Source of the DNA: Halalkalibacillus halophilus DSM 18494
GTDB lineage: Bacteria > Bacillota > Bacilli > Bacillales > Alkalibacillaceae
Assembly: GCF_000423105.1 (NCBI RefSeq)
Contig: NZ_KE383978.1
Span: 345,450 to 409,449 of the forward strand
Direction: 5' to 3'
DNA length: 64,000 nucleotides
The notes under the pieces were generated by a model. It worked only from the letters and a program-made list of their open reading frames with translations. It had not been told where the DNA came from and made no database searches. This document shows, in pieces, positions 1 through 9,398 of this stretch (within the stretch, counting starts at the first letter, position 1; the number at the start of each line of letters is the position of its first letter). The position numbers and the translations under genes are program-made.

Positions 1-2
1 TC

Positions 3-20
3 GATAATAGAGGTAGGAGG
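3..20 (+). promoter_or_regulatory. Probable -10 box and RBS of the amidase gene
   Basis: GATAAT at 3-8 is followed by a strong AGGAGG at 15-20, with a second purine run (AAAGGA) just before the GTG start at 34. The paralogous autolysin at 2489 has the same layout (GATAAT then AGAGGAGGTG). The -35 would lie outside the window. Confidence 0.45.
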
Positions 21-33
21 TGGGAAAGGAAAA

Positions 34-2097
34 GTGAAAAAACTATTATTATACTTTTCTCTAGCATTTGTTTTAGTATTGTCTCAGGCGTTCTTACATA
101 GTACCGTTTCAGGTGAAGAAGATGCAGATTCAAATGAAGAAGACCCTACATATGAAGAAGTAGATGAAGTAGAAGACGAAGAATCACAGGAAGAACAATC
201 AGAGGATGAGGAAAATTCAGATTCTGGAACTTCTACCGATGAAACGGAACAAGAAGAAACCGATCATACAGAAGAAGATGCAACAGAGGAAAGTGACGCA
301 GAAGACACAGAGGAATCGGATGAATCTCATGAAGAGACCGAATCAAATGAGGAAGAATCCGATGCAAAGGAAGAAGAATCGGAATCTAGTGAAGAAGAGA
401 CTGAGGAACTAGAGGAAGAAGAGCAGGAAGAGCAAGAAAAAGAAGAGGAAGAAAATGAGGAAGAAGCTCAAACTTTCGGAACGCAATCTGTGCAAGAGCA
501 ATACACGATTGGTGATGAAGGGGACCATGTTGTAGAGATGAAGCAAAAGCTTGTCGACATGGGCTTTGTTAGTTGGAATCCTCCTTCAAGGTTCTATGGT
601 TCAATCACTGCAAGTTACGTGGAAGAATTTCAAGCATATTATGGAATGGACGTAACAGGTGTTGCGGATGAAGCGACTCGGAACAAAATGGATGAGGTGT
701 TGAATGCACCTTATAAAAATGGTGACCGTGGAGTACCAGTAGTTGAGCTAAAAGAAAAATTAGTAGAATTAGAATTTGCTGGCTGGTCTAGTCCAAGTCA
801 ATTCTACGGTTCCATTACCGCCGGAGTTGTAGAAGACTTTCAAGCAGCTTATAACTTGGAAGTAACTGGAGTGGCTGATCAAAATACATTAGCAACGATT
901 GAGCAGGCCTTAACTCGATTTACACCAGGTGATGAAGGGGAACATGTTGTCGAAATGAAGCAGAAGCTTGTTGATATGGGCTTTGTTAGCTGGAATCCAC
1001 CATCTAGACACTATGGATCGATTACAGCAAGTTATGTATCTGAGTTTCAAGAGTATTATAATTTACCTGTAACTGGAAATGCTGATCGTACCACAAGAGA
1101 AAAAATGGACGAGGTTCTGAGTTCTCCTTATCAAGATGGTGATCGCGGAGAACCAGTTGTTGTTTTAAAGGAAAAATTAGTTGAGTTAGGGTTTGCAAAC
1201 TGGTCAAGTCCAAGTCAATTCTATGGTTCCATCACTTCTGGTGTCGTAGCAGACTTCCAAAGTTATTACGGTTTATCTGCGACAGGTGTTGCTGATGGCC
1301 AAACATTAAATAAATTAGACGATGTGTTAAATAGCCAATACAGTATAGGTGATCGCGGGCAACATGTAGTTGAATTGAAAGAGAAGTTAGTAACATTAGG
1401 ATTTGCTAATTGGAGCAGTCCTTCTGCAAGCTACGGTCCAATTACGGCTGGAGTAGTGGAAGATTTCCAACAAGCTTATGGACTACCTGTGAGTGGGATA
1501 GCCGATCCTTTAACTCGTGAAACCATGGAAGATAATATTGTAAAAATCTTTATTGATCCTGGACACGGGGGCCGAGATCCTGGTGCGATTGGGTTTGGTT
1601 TAACTGAGAAATATGTAAATCTAGATATTTCTCTAAAAATGAAACAATTTTTAGAAAATAAATACCGTGGAGCAGATATTATGCTCACAAGAACAACGGA
1701 TGAATATCATGCACTTGAATCACGTTCAGTGATGGCAAATGAATGGGGTGCAGACTATTTCGTAGGTGTTCATAATAATGCTTTTAATGGAAATATGCAC
1801 GGGTTCGAAACGTTTATCCATAACGGTTCTGTCTCTTCAGAAACTGTACAACACCAGCGCAATATCCATACACATGTATACAATGAAATGAGAAGTGATG
1901 GCATCTCTGATCGTGGAATGAAACGCTCTAACTTTAATGTCCTGCGTAATACAGACATGCCAGCGATTTTATTTGAATACTTGTTTATCGATAACCGTTC
2001 GGAATATGAATTACTTAGAAATAGCAGCTATCGTACCCACTTAGCTGAAATCACAGCAGATGCAATCGCCAATTCATTTAACTTAAGTAGAAAATAA
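34..2097 (+). CDS. Secreted N-acetylmuramoyl-L-alanine amidase with five peptidoglycan-binding repeats
   Basis: Zinc amidase cutting the bond between N-acetylmuramate and the stem peptide of peptidoglycan; acts outside the cell. Seen (687 aa, GTG start behind AGGAGG): signal peptide at about 1-27; a Glu/Asp/Ser/Thr linker to about residue 150; five PG_binding_1-like repeats at about 157-500; and a C-terminal Amidase_3 domain from about 502. The zinc and catalytic residues are visible: DPGHGG (H511), the Glu in LTEKYVN, the His in VGVHNNA and the Glu in LFEYLF. The repeats alternate between type A (GDEGEHVVEMKQKL) and type B (GDRGxPVVxLKEKL). The next gene has the same N-terminal layout but a different catalytic domain, so the pair probably arose by duplication and domain swap. 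The acidic linker fits a salt-adapted exported protein (inference). Confidence 0.93.
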   Translation: MKKLLLYFSLAFVLVLSQAFLHSTVSGEEDADSNEEDPTYEEVDEVEDEESQEEQSEDEENSDSGTSTDETEQEETDHTEEDATEESDAEDTEESDESHEETESNEEESDAKEEESESSEEETEELEEEEQEEQEKEEEENEEEAQTFGTQSVQEQYTIGDEGDHVVEMKQKLVDMGFVSWNPPSRFYGSITASYVEEFQAYYGMDVTGVADEATRNKMDEVLNAPYKNGDRGVPVVELKEKLVELEFAGWSSPSQFYGSITAGVVEDFQAAYNLEVTGVADQNTLATIEQALTRFTPGDEGEHVVEMKQKLVDMGFVSWNPPSRHYGSITASYVSEFQEYYNLPVTGNADRTTREKMDEVLSSPYQDGDRGEPVVVLKEKLVELGFANWSSPSQFYGSITSGVVADFQSYYGLSATGVADGQTLNKLDDVLNSQYSIGDRGQHVVELKEKLVTLGFANWSSPSASYGPITAGVVEDFQQAYGLPVSGIADPLTRETMEDNIVKIFIDPGHGGRDPGAIGFGLTEKYVNLDISLKMKQFLENKYRGADIMLTRTTDEYHALESRSVMANEWGADYFVGVHNNAFNGNMHGFETFIHNGSVSSETVQHQRNIHTHVYNEMRSDGISDRGMKRSNFNVLRNTDMPAILFEYLFIDNRSEYELLRNSSYRTHLAEITADAIANSFNLSRK

Positions 2098-2104
2098 TAT
2101 TTGG

Positions 2105-2140
2105 AGCACTTCGCCTAGTTAAGGTGGGGTGCTTTATTTA
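2105..2140 (+). terminator. Rho-independent terminator after the amidase gene
   Basis: AGCAC/GTGCT outer stem with an inner CGCC/GGTG helix (some G-T pairs), loop TAGTTAA, followed by a T-rich tail. It lies 8 nt after the stop codon. Confidence 0.7.
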
Positions 2141-2158
2141 TTTAGGAGAGGTGAGATG

Positions 2159-2345
2159 TTGCCGGCGTGGAGGGATCAGATTCGGGCGGAAGATTGATTA
2201 TGCTGGCAAAGCGGGACTCTATTCAGGTGAGGAGAACTGGATGCCGGCATAGGGCAAGACCTTTCAGGTGAGAACCACCGCTTGCCGGCAAAGAAAAGCT
2301 TCATGCCGGCAAGCGTCTCTTTATGCCGGCAAAACAGCCCCGACC
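2159..2345. repeat. Intergenic array of nine GCCGGCA/TTCGGGTGA-type units, 20-21 nt phase
   Basis: Nine related cores start at 2159, 2179, 2200, 2221, 2241, 2262, 2282, 2303 and 2323. They alternate or mix ATGCCGGCA-type and ATTCAGGTGA/GATTCGGGC-type cores. Spacing is always 20 or 21 nt, close to two helical turns. The period is not a multiple of three overall and no ORF spans it. The same family recurs at 9526-9628 and 54896-55070. It fills most of the 391-nt gap between the two autolysin genes, after the terminator of the first and before the promoter of the second. Confidence 0.8.
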
Positions 2346-2435
2346 AACCTCAGATAACAGAAAGATTCTGTAACAAATTCATAAACTATTTGTAAAATTC
2401 ACTGCTTTTGGCCTAGTGATTTTGTCGAAATGCTG

Positions 2436-2464
2436 TTGAAATTTAATGGAAAATGATAGATAAT
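2436..2464 (+). promoter_or_regulatory. Sigma-A type promoter of the glucosaminidase gene
   Basis: TTGAAA at 2436-2441, a 17-nt spacer and GATAAT at 2459-2464. An AGAGGAGGTG ribosome site follows at 2474-2483, so the leader would be very short. Confidence 0.6.
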
Positions 2465-2488
2465 GAGTGAATAAGAGGAGGTGAAAAA

Positions 2489-5400
2489 TTGAAGAAGATT
2501 ATATTAAATGTAATCTTCATTTTCACTCTTGTGCTATTTGGTTCTGTATTCAGTAATGTAACCTATGCAGAAGAGAATAACGAAGAACAAGATGTAGAAG
2601 AGAACGAATCTAGCGATACATATGAAGAACCTGAGAGTGAAAATGAGGATGAGGATCATTCGGACTCTGAGGAAACAGAAGAAGCTAGGGAGTCAGAAGA
2701 TAAGAATCAGGAAGATGAATCTGAGGAAAAATCTGACGAACAATCTAGCGAAGAATCTACTGAAGAAGACTCAACGGAATCTGAAGAGCAATCTAAGGAG
2801 GAAGAGGAGAATTTAGAAGAATCGGAGAATGAAGAATCCGAAGCGAATGAAAAAGAAGAAGAACAAGAAGAGCAAGAAGAGGTTGAAGAAGAAACCGAAA
2901 CTGATGAATCTGAGGAGCAAGAATCTGAAGAGGAATCAGAGAGTATGTCTTTTTCAATTTCGAATGTAGAGCAGTACACAGTAGGTGACGAAGGGGATCA
3001 TGTCGTTGAGATGAAGCAGAAGCTTGTCGATATGGGGTTTGTTAGTTGGAACCCACCTTCACAGTACTATGGTGATATAACTGCAAGGTACGTTTCAGAG
3101 TTCCAGGAGTATTACGGCTTACCAGAAACAGGGGAAGCTGATCAAGCTACACGCGACAAAATGGATCAGGTGCTGAATGTACCATATGCTTCAGGTGATC
3201 GCGGGGATCCAGTTGTTTCGTTAAAAGAAAAATTAGTTGAATTAGGTTTTGCTGGATGGTCCAATCCAAGTCAATTCTATGGATCTATCACAGCAGGTGT
3301 AGTTGCTGATTTTCAAGAAGCATACGGTTTAACTCCTAATGGTGTAGCAGACACAGAGACTATCAACAGAATCAACGCAGCACTTCAAGAAGCATCGATG
3401 TATCAAATTGGTGCGGAAGGTGAACATGTTGTTGAAATGAAACAAAAACTTGTTGATATGGGCTTTGTAGGGTGGAATCCTCCATCTAGGTTCTACGGTT
3501 CAATTACAGCTAGTTATGTAAGTGAATTTCAAGAATATTACGGGCTTGCTGTAACTGGTGAAGCTGACGCGCAGACGAGAGCGAAAATGGATGAAGTGTT
3601 AAATCCTCCATATCGTGATGGTGACCGTGGTCAACCAGTAGTTGAATTAAAAGAAAAATTAGTTGAATTAGGCTTTGCCGGCTGGTCTAGTCCAAGTCAA
3701 TTCTATGGTCCAATCACTTCTGGTGTAGTAGAAGACTTCCAACAGGCACACGGTTTAACTGTTAACGGGGTGGCTGACCTTCAAACTTTAGCTAAGTTAG
3801 ATGAACTAGTTGCTGAATCCAAAATGTATCAACTTGGAGATTCTGGTGAACATGTTCGTCTATTGAAAGAAAACTTAGTTCGTGTAGGTGTAGCTAATTG
3901 GAATAATCCATCTACCTCTTATGATGAAGACACGGTAGCTGCCGTGGAAGAATTCCAAGAGTATTATGAGATGGAAGTTACCGGAAATGCTAACGATTCA
4001 ACAAGAGAAAAATTAGAAGAAGTTCTAAACTTACCTTACGTTGATGGTGATCGTGGTCAGCCAGTTGTTCAACTAAAAGAAAAACTAGTTGAATTAGGAT
4101 TCGCTGGTTGGTCCAGCCCAAGTCAGTTTTATGGTCCAATCACTTCGGGTGTAGTAAAAGACTTTCAACGTGCATATGGTTTACCTGTTACGGGAATTGT
4201 CGATGAACAAACGTTTAATGAATTAGATACACTTTCTAATGCAGACAGGTATCATCGCGGCGACCGTGGAAGCCATATTGTAGACTTGAAAGAAGATCTG
4301 GAACTTCTAGGTTTCGTTGAATGGGATTCTATAAATGAATTTTATGATAACGAATTAGAAGCATTAGTTTCAGAGTTTCAAATGTATTACATGCTATCTG
4401 CAACGGGTGTAGCAAACGAACAGACGCTGAATAAAATGGCAGAAGTTCTAAGCGCTCCTTATCAAGATGGAGACCGCGGGCAACCAGTTGTTCAATTAAA
4501 AGAAAAATTAGTTGAATTAGGTTTTGCTGACTGGTCTGACCCGAGTCAGTTCTATGGTCCAATTACTTCTGGCACAGTAAGCGATTTTCAACGCGAATAT
4601 GGTTTAAATGTGACAGGTACAGCGGATCAAAACACATTGGACGAGCTAGAGAGAGTTTTAAACAACAAAGCTAACTTCCAACGTGGTGACTACGGGGAAC
4701 ATGTAATCGGAATTAAAGAACAATTAGTGGAACTTGGAATCGCAGACTGGGATGAACTCACAAAGTTTTATGGAGATGATCTAGTAGCTGCTGTTTCAGA
4801 GTTTCAAGAGTATTACAGTATGTCAGTAACAGGGCACGCTGATTCAGACACTCGTTCCAAAATGGCGTCTGTTTTAGTCCCACCTTATCAAGATGGGGAT
4901 CGTGGACAACCTGTTGTGACATTGAAAGAAAAATTAGTTGAGTTAGGTTTCGCTGGTTGGAGTTCTCCAAGTCAGTTTTATGGAAGCATTACTTCTGATG
5001 TTGTTAGTGACTTTCAAAGTTATTATGGATTGACCGCGAATGGAATTGCGAACCAAACAACACTAAACAAAATGGATGAAATTCTTAATTCCCCATATTC
5101 AATTGGGAATAGAGGTCAACATGTAGTAGATATGAAAACAGATTTAGTAGAACTTGGTTATGCAAGTTGGTCAAGCCCAAGTGCTAGTTATGGAGAAATC
5201 ACTGCTAGTGTTGTGCGAGACTTTCAGGCAGATAATAACTTAATTGTTAACGGAATTGCAGATGAAGTTACTTTGGAAATGATTGAAAGATTACTAAACA
5301 CTGCTCAAGTAACAGAGTACGGTCTTACTTTCAATCGTGCTTTAGAAATCCAAATGAACAGTGGTTGGCCAAAGTATGATGGAGCAGGTAATATTGATGC

Positions 5401-6583
5401 GGATGAAGCTAATGTTCGTTATTACTTGAACCCGTCGAACTTTTTAGAGGGTACAGCAAGTTTCTTACAATTTTTATTATTAGATGAATCTACTAATCTA
5501 TCAGCAAGAGAATTAAACGATAGTTTCCTTCGTAATGTTGGAACATTATCTGGTACAGGTGCTGCATTTATCCAAGCTGGTGATCGCTACAACATTAATG
5601 AACTTTATTTAATGGCACACGCATTACATGAAACTGGAAATGGAACATCAACATTAGCTCGAGGAATCGGGGTTGATGGCTCAGGGAATGTAATTCGAGA
5701 TAGTAGTGGAAATGTAGTTAGGGATATTGATGATAGTCGTGTTCAACATATTGTTTATAATATGTACGGCTATGGTGCTCATGATAATAATCCGATTGGT
5801 GGAGGAGCGATGTATGCATTCGAAAGAGAATGGTTCTCTCCAGAAGCTGCAGTAATCGGTGGAGCATCACAAATTTCTAATAATTATATTAGTCAAGGTC
5901 AAAATACACTTTACAAAATGAAGTGGGATCCAGAATATGCTTCAGATAACAACGCACGTGGGAAACAGTATGCTACTCACATTATGTGGCCGATTTTACA
6001 AGCTAACAAAATGTATAGTATGTTAGGTGACGATGTCCACAATTACAGATTGTTATATGATATTCCTCAATATATAAATCAACCAGGACCGGATGGCTCT
6101 GTACCACCACCGCCATCGACAGGACCAGTTGAACCGGAAGAACCAGAGTTGAGAGAATATCCAGAAGGAGTTATTGGAGAAATCACAACGAATCTAAACT
6201 TCAGAGAAGGTCCATCCACAGGTTATGATCGAATTGCTACAATTCCACAAGGGACAATTGTCGATTTGATTGGAACAAGTGATTCTGGATGGTTAAATGT
6301 TCGTTACGATGGTGATGAAGGTTGGGTATCAGGAGATTATGTAGATACACTGAACCTATCTATCGTTACCGGAACTAGCGTGCGTTATCGTACAGAGCCA
6401 GGTGGTAGTAACATTGGAGGAAGCTTATCTGAAAATGATTTAGTAACCTTAAGTCTTGATAGTGATAATCTAGTTGTATCAGAAGAAGCGGAATTAAGCG
6501 GAACAAATTACAACTGGTATCGCATTAAGGTAGATGGAAACGACTACTGGATGGCAAGTGAATTTTTAGAGAGAGTAGAATAA
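2489..6583 (+). CDS. Secreted endo-beta-N-acetylglucosaminidase with 11 peptidoglycan-binding repeats and SH3b domains
   Basis: Large exported autolysin (1364 aa) predicted to cleave the glycan strand of peptidoglycan. The TTG start at 2489 is chosen because AGAGGAGGTG sits just upstream and the GTG at 2481 runs into a stop. Order: signal peptide 1-27 (cut after TYA); acidic linker to about 155; eleven PG_binding_1-like repeats at about 163-935, alternating A and B types; a glucosaminidase (GH73/LytD-like) domain at about 945-1210 with the motif HALHETGNG (candidate catalytic E1048); a proline-rich hinge; and two SH3b-like domains at about 1222-1295 and 1298-1364 (NLNFREGPS in the first). Eleven repeats is about twice the number in the amidase next door. 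Family assignment is firm; the exact bond cut is inferred from the family. Confidence 0.92.
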   Translation: MKKIILNVIFIFTLVLFGSVFSNVTYAEENNEEQDVEENESSDTYEEPESENEDEDHSDSEETEEARESEDKNQEDESEEKSDEQSSEESTEEDSTESEEQSKEEEENLEESENEESEANEKEEEQEEQEEVEEETETDESEEQESEEESESMSFSISNVEQYTVGDEGDHVVEMKQKLVDMGFVSWNPPSQYYGDITARYVSEFQEYYGLPETGEADQATRDKMDQVLNVPYASGDRGDPVVSLKEKLVELGFAGWSNPSQFYGSITAGVVADFQEAYGLTPNGVADTETINRINAALQEASMYQIGAEGEHVVEMKQKLVDMGFVGWNPPSRFYGSITASYVSEFQEYYGLAVTGEADAQTRAKMDEVLNPPYRDGDRGQPVVELKEKLVELGFAGWSSPSQFYGPITSGVVEDFQQAHGLTVNGVADLQTLAKLDELVAESKMYQLGDSGEHVRLLKENLVRVGVANWNNPSTSYDEDTVAAVEEFQEYYEMEVTGNANDSTREKLEEVLNLPYVDGDRGQPVVQLKEKLVELGFAGWSSPSQFYGPITSGVVKDFQRAYGLPVTGIVDEQTFNELDTLSNADRYHRGDRGSHIVDLKEDLELLGFVEWDSINEFYDNELEALVSEFQMYYMLSATGVANEQTLNKMAEVLSAPYQDGDRGQPVVQLKEKLVELGFADWSDPSQFYGPITSGTVSDFQREYGLNVTGTADQNTLDELERVLNNKANFQRGDYGEHVIGIKEQLVELGIADWDELTKFYGDDLVAAVSEFQEYYSMSVTGHADSDTRSKMASVLVPPYQDGDRGQPVVTLKEKLVELGFAGWSSPSQFYGSITSDVVSDFQSYYGLTANGIANQTTLNKMDEILNSPYSIGNRGQHVVDMKTDLVELGYASWSSPSASYGEITASVVRDFQADNNLIVNGIADEVTLEMIERLLNTAQVTEYGLTFNRALEIQMNSGWPKYDGAGNIDADEANVRYYLNPSNFLEGTASFLQFLLLDESTNLSARELNDSFLRNVGTLSGTGAAFIQAGDRYNINELYLMAHALHETGNGTSTLARGIGVDGSGNVIRDSSGNVVRDIDDSRVQHIVYNMYGYGAHDNNPIGGGAMYAFEREWFSPEAAVIGGASQISNNYISQGQNTLYKMKWDPEYASDNNARGKQYATHIMWPILQANKMYSMLGDDVHNYRLLYDIPQYINQPGPDGSVPPPPSTGPVEPEEPELREYPEGVIGEITTNLNFREGPSTGYDRIATIPQGTIVDLIGTSDSGWLNVRYDGDEGWVSGDYVDTLNLSIVTGTSVRYRTEPGGSNIGGSLSENDLVTLSLDSDNLVVSEEAELSGTNYNWYRIKVDGNDYWMASEFLERVE

Positions 6584-6596
6584 GAAAGACTTTTTG

Positions 6597-6628
6597 AGTG
6601 GCCCATACTTTTGGGTCACTTTTTTTTG
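6597..6628 (+). terminator. Terminator after the glucosaminidase gene
   Basis: Stem AGTGGCCCA/TGGGTCACT with loop TACTTT, running into eight T residues. Confidence 0.9.
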
Positions 6629-6667
6629 GTTTAGAAGAGAATGGATGAAAAATTTTTGCGAAATCTG

Positions 6668-6673
6668 TATAAT
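6668..6673 (+). promoter_or_regulatory. Probable -10 box of the UDP-sugar dehydrogenase gene
   Basis: TATAAT lies 37 nt before the ATG at 6710. No convincing -35 hexamer is seen at the normal distance. Confidence 0.4.
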
Positions 6674-6709
6674 ACAAGATATGTTAACTAATGAAAGTAG
6701 GTATACAGG

Positions 6710-8026
6710 ATGAAATTGTTTGAACAAATTAAAGCAGGTAATGAAAAGATATCTATAATTGGACTAGGGTACGTAGGTCTTCCTTTAGCAATTGAACTCG
6801 CAAAGCACTATAATGTAGTTGGCTTAGATGTAAATGCCGATAAAATTAAGAAGTATAAAGATGGATACGATATTACGAAAGAAGTTGGAGATGAGGCTGT
6901 CCAAAATACTTCGATGCAGTTTACAGACAAGCCTGAGGATATTCAGTCATGTAAGTTTCATATAGTATCTGTTCCAACGCCGATTAACTCGGACAAAACT
7001 CCGGATTTAAACCCAGTAATTGGAGCGAGCAGAACAATCGGACAGAACTTGACGAAAGACTCTATCGTAGTTTACGAATCAACAGTGTACCCAGGGACTA
7101 CGGAAGAAGTCTGTATCCCGATTCTAGAAGAAGAGTCTGGTTTGAAGTTCGGAGAGGATTTCAAAGTAGGTTATTCCCCAGAAAGAATCAATCCTGGCGA
7201 TAAAGAGAACACATTGACCAAAATTATCAAGATTGTGTCGGGTTCCGATGCGGAAGCCCTGAAAGAGATTTCTGCTCTATATGCGTCGATTATTGAAGCT
7301 GGAGTGCATGAGGCTGAATCCATTAAAGTTGCAGAAGCGGCTAAAGTGATTGAAAACTCTCAACGTGACATAAATATCGCGTTTATGAACGAGCTATCAA
7401 TGGTGTTTGATCGTATGAACATTCCAACGAAAGCTGTCCTCGAAGCAGCCGGCACAAAGTGGAATTTCTTGAAGTTTTCACCGGGCTTAGTTGGTGGCCA
7501 CTGTATAGGAGTCGACCCGTATTACTTCACATATAAAGCAGAGCAACTCGGATATCACTCTCAGATCATTTTGTCAGGTCGTAAAATAAATGACGGCATG
7601 GGGAAACATGTCGCATCTAGTACGATTAAGAAAATGATCCAAGCAGGCCAAAATCTAACCGAAGCAAAAGTGGCTGTCCTCGGTGTGACATTTAAAGAAA
7701 ATTGCCAGGATGTGCGTAATACAAAAATTATCGATATCATTAAAGAGTTAAGAGAATACAACTTGAATGTCGTTGCTCACGATCCAGAAGCAGATGCAGA
7801 AGATTTCAAACGCGAATACGGAATCGAACTCGTATCAGAACAAGAGTTGGATGAATTGGATGCAGCGGTTATAGCAGTAGGCCACAAACAATTTAAAGAA
7901 AACCTAACGATAGAGAAACTGAACGGCTTCTACAAAGCATCCGATCAAAAAGTACTGATCGATGTCAAAGAACTACTCGATCGCAAAAAATGTGAACAAG
8001 ACGGCTTCTATTATTGGAGCTTATAA
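6710..8026 (+). CDS. UDP-N-acetyl-hexosamine 6-dehydrogenase (TviB/WbpO type)
   Basis: NAD-dependent oxidation of a UDP-N-acetylhexosamine to its uronic acid, a precursor for surface polysaccharide; cytosolic. Of 438 aa, the N-terminal Rossmann motif is GLGYVGLP (about residue 20) and the catalytic cysteine lies in GGHCIGVDPYY (C265). The segments VPTPIN and SPERINPGD are typical of the TviB/WbpO/CapL branch rather than the UDP-glucose dehydrogenase branch. The window's UDP-glucose 6-dehydrogenase at 26775 is shorter and clearly different. The gene has its own -10 box and terminator, so it looks like a single-gene unit between the autolysins and the polysaccharide genes. Whether the substrate is UDP-GlcNAc or UDP-GalNAc cannot be told from sequence. 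Confidence 0.88.
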   Translation: MKLFEQIKAGNEKISIIGLGYVGLPLAIELAKHYNVVGLDVNADKIKKYKDGYDITKEVGDEAVQNTSMQFTDKPEDIQSCKFHIVSVPTPINSDKTPDLNPVIGASRTIGQNLTKDSIVVYESTVYPGTTEEVCIPILEEESGLKFGEDFKVGYSPERINPGDKENTLTKIIKIVSGSDAEALKEISALYASIIEAGVHEAESIKVAEAAKVIENSQRDINIAFMNELSMVFDRMNIPTKAVLEAAGTKWNFLKFSPGLVGGHCIGVDPYYFTYKAEQLGYHSQIILSGRKINDGMGKHVASSTIKKMIQAGQNLTEAKVAVLGVTFKENCQDVRNTKIIDIIKELREYNLNVVAHDPEADAEDFKREYGIELVSEQELDELDAAVIAVGHKQFKENLTIEKLNGFYKASDQKVLIDVKELLDRKKCEQDGFYYWSL

Positions 8027-8031
8027 AGAGG

Positions 8032-8060
8032 AAAGGGTGGCTTAGGCCGCCCTTTTTCAT
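8032..8060 (+). terminator. Terminator of the UDP-sugar dehydrogenase gene
   Basis: Stem AAAGGGTGGC/GCCGCCCTTT with loop TTAG and a T-run. It sits between convergent genes. Confidence 0.85.
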
Positions 8061-8072
8061 TTGGATTCAGAT

Positions 8073-9398
8073 TTAATGATTCCGTTTTATAATCTTTTTT
8101 AAAACTCTAAGTGGTGAGGTTAATCGCCAACTAATGCTTGATCTCAAATACTCGTTCTGTAATTTAACCGAATTTAACTCGTTCATAATACCTGCATTTT
8201 TATTAGTCAGCTTTTTATTCTTCTTCTTAAGTTTTCTAGTTTGATTCTTATACGATTCAATAGAATTTTTTAACTCATCAATTTCACTAGATTGGCGTTT
8301 AATAGTTCTTTGAGGAATTTCAGTTGGACCGATTGTGTTAATAGCATTAATACGTTTTAAAATATCAATAGTAAGATTGCCAAATAAGGGCTTTTGAGTT
8401 GTAAGTTGATATAACCAAGTTGCACCAAAGAAATTGGATTCAATAAATACTGGTTCTCCCTCTTTATCAATTGTAATGTCCCAGGATATAAAATCATGAT
8501 GAAGAATCCTTTTATGAAGAGACTTTGCAAAAGAAATGCATTTATCATAATTGGGTATTTGTTTTAAATCGCTAAATGAAAAGTCTGTAGATGGGTGTTT
8601 ATAGTAAACTTTTGCATTCTTATCTAATGCGAATTCATAAAAGCTTCCATCATCATTCACCCCAATACAGACGCCACCTCCTCCAGCATTGTCCTTAACA
8701 TTGTTATTAGTACCGAATCTAGCAAAAGTTAATAAATGATGGATTATACCATCCCATCTTAAAGTAACAATTCTTAGTGTATTTACAGAATTAGGATGTG
8801 GCTCGGCTAATACTGGATGCTGTGAGATCAGCTCTTGAATAATATAGTTTTTATTGTAAATTCGATCTATATCGTTAATTGTATAATCTTTTTCATTCAG
8901 ATAAAGGATTCCATTCTTTATGGTTAATTTCTCTATTCCTTCTCCGTCATCTGTTTGACTAGGTTTAATTATATATTCAGCATCTTCCTTTAATAATAGA
9001 TTAGCTGCCTCCTCCTTAATTAATGGTGAATCACTAGAATTAAAGAACCTTCCATTAATATTCTTAATGATAGGAGATGGAGTTTTGTCTTTTTCAATTA
9101 AGTTATTGTATAAGTTCTTATCACTATAAGCACTCACCATATTCATGTCATTTAAATATGGGATGATTTTTTTGCGCATAACGTCATGAGGGACTACCCA
9201 AGGATCACGTTTATTGGTTAAATTATAAAAAGCGACTGGTAAAGAAGGTTCTACATCAAAACTTAAGTGGTCCTTCCAGAATGATTTCACCTCATTAATG
9301 AACACGTAATCAAGGCTTTCTAACAACCCTGCTTCCTTATAACGTTTGAATCTACCTTGCTTTGTCTTAAAACCTAATTCATTATAATTATGCTCCAC
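8073..9398 (-). CDS. Sugar-transfer-associated ATP-grasp protein with coiled-coil tail
   Basis: A 441-aa protein matching the ATP-grasp family found in polysaccharide loci (ATPgrasp_ST). Visible features are the nucleotide-binding stretch YIIKPSQTDDGEGI, NTLRIVTLR, the DNAGGGGVCIGV loop and the metal-binding end DITIDKEGEPVFIESN. After about residue 365 comes a Lys/Asn-rich coiled coil, then a tail SWRLTSPLRVLKK of the kind seen at the end of many cell-surface glycosyltransferases. Known family: enzymes joining a carboxylate to an amine or similar. Inference: it decorates a glycan or its precursor. It stands alone on the minus strand, with the dehydrogenase gene convergent and the LCP gene upstream. 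Confidence 0.78.
   Translation of the reverse strand: MEHNYNELGFKTKQGRFKRYKEAGLLESLDYVFINEVKSFWKDHLSFDVEPSLPVAFYNLTNKRDPWVVPHDVMRKKIIPYLNDMNMVSAYSDKNLYNNLIEKDKTPSPIIKNINGRFFNSSDSPLIKEEAANLLLKEDAEYIIKPSQTDDGEGIEKLTIKNGILYLNEKDYTINDIDRIYNKNYIIQELISQHPVLAEPHPNSVNTLRIVTLRWDGIIHHLLTFARFGTNNNVKDNAGGGGVCIGVNDDGSFYEFALDKNAKVYYKHPSTDFSFSDLKQIPNYDKCISFAKSLHKRILHHDFISWDITIDKEGEPVFIESNFFGATWLYQLTTQKPLFGNLTIDILKRINAINTIGPTEIPQRTIKRQSSEIDELKNSIESYKNQTRKLKKKNKKLTNKNAGIMNELNSVKLQNEYLRSSISWRLTSPLRVLKKIIKRNH

Noticed and set aside
206..412. Plus-strand basic ORF inside the amidase linker
   Set aside because: Frame shadow of the Glu-rich coding stretch, no RBS.
2159..2345. Regular repeats as a CRISPR array
   Set aside because: Cores are only 9-11 nt, spacing is 20-21 nt, the repeats are degenerate and no cas gene is present. 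The same holds for the arrays at 9526, 41515, 49956 and 54896.
2707..2979. Minus-strand serine/aspartate-rich ORF
   Set aside because: It is the reverse reading of the GAA/GAG/TCT-rich acidic linker of the glucosaminidase; no RBS and low-complexity only.
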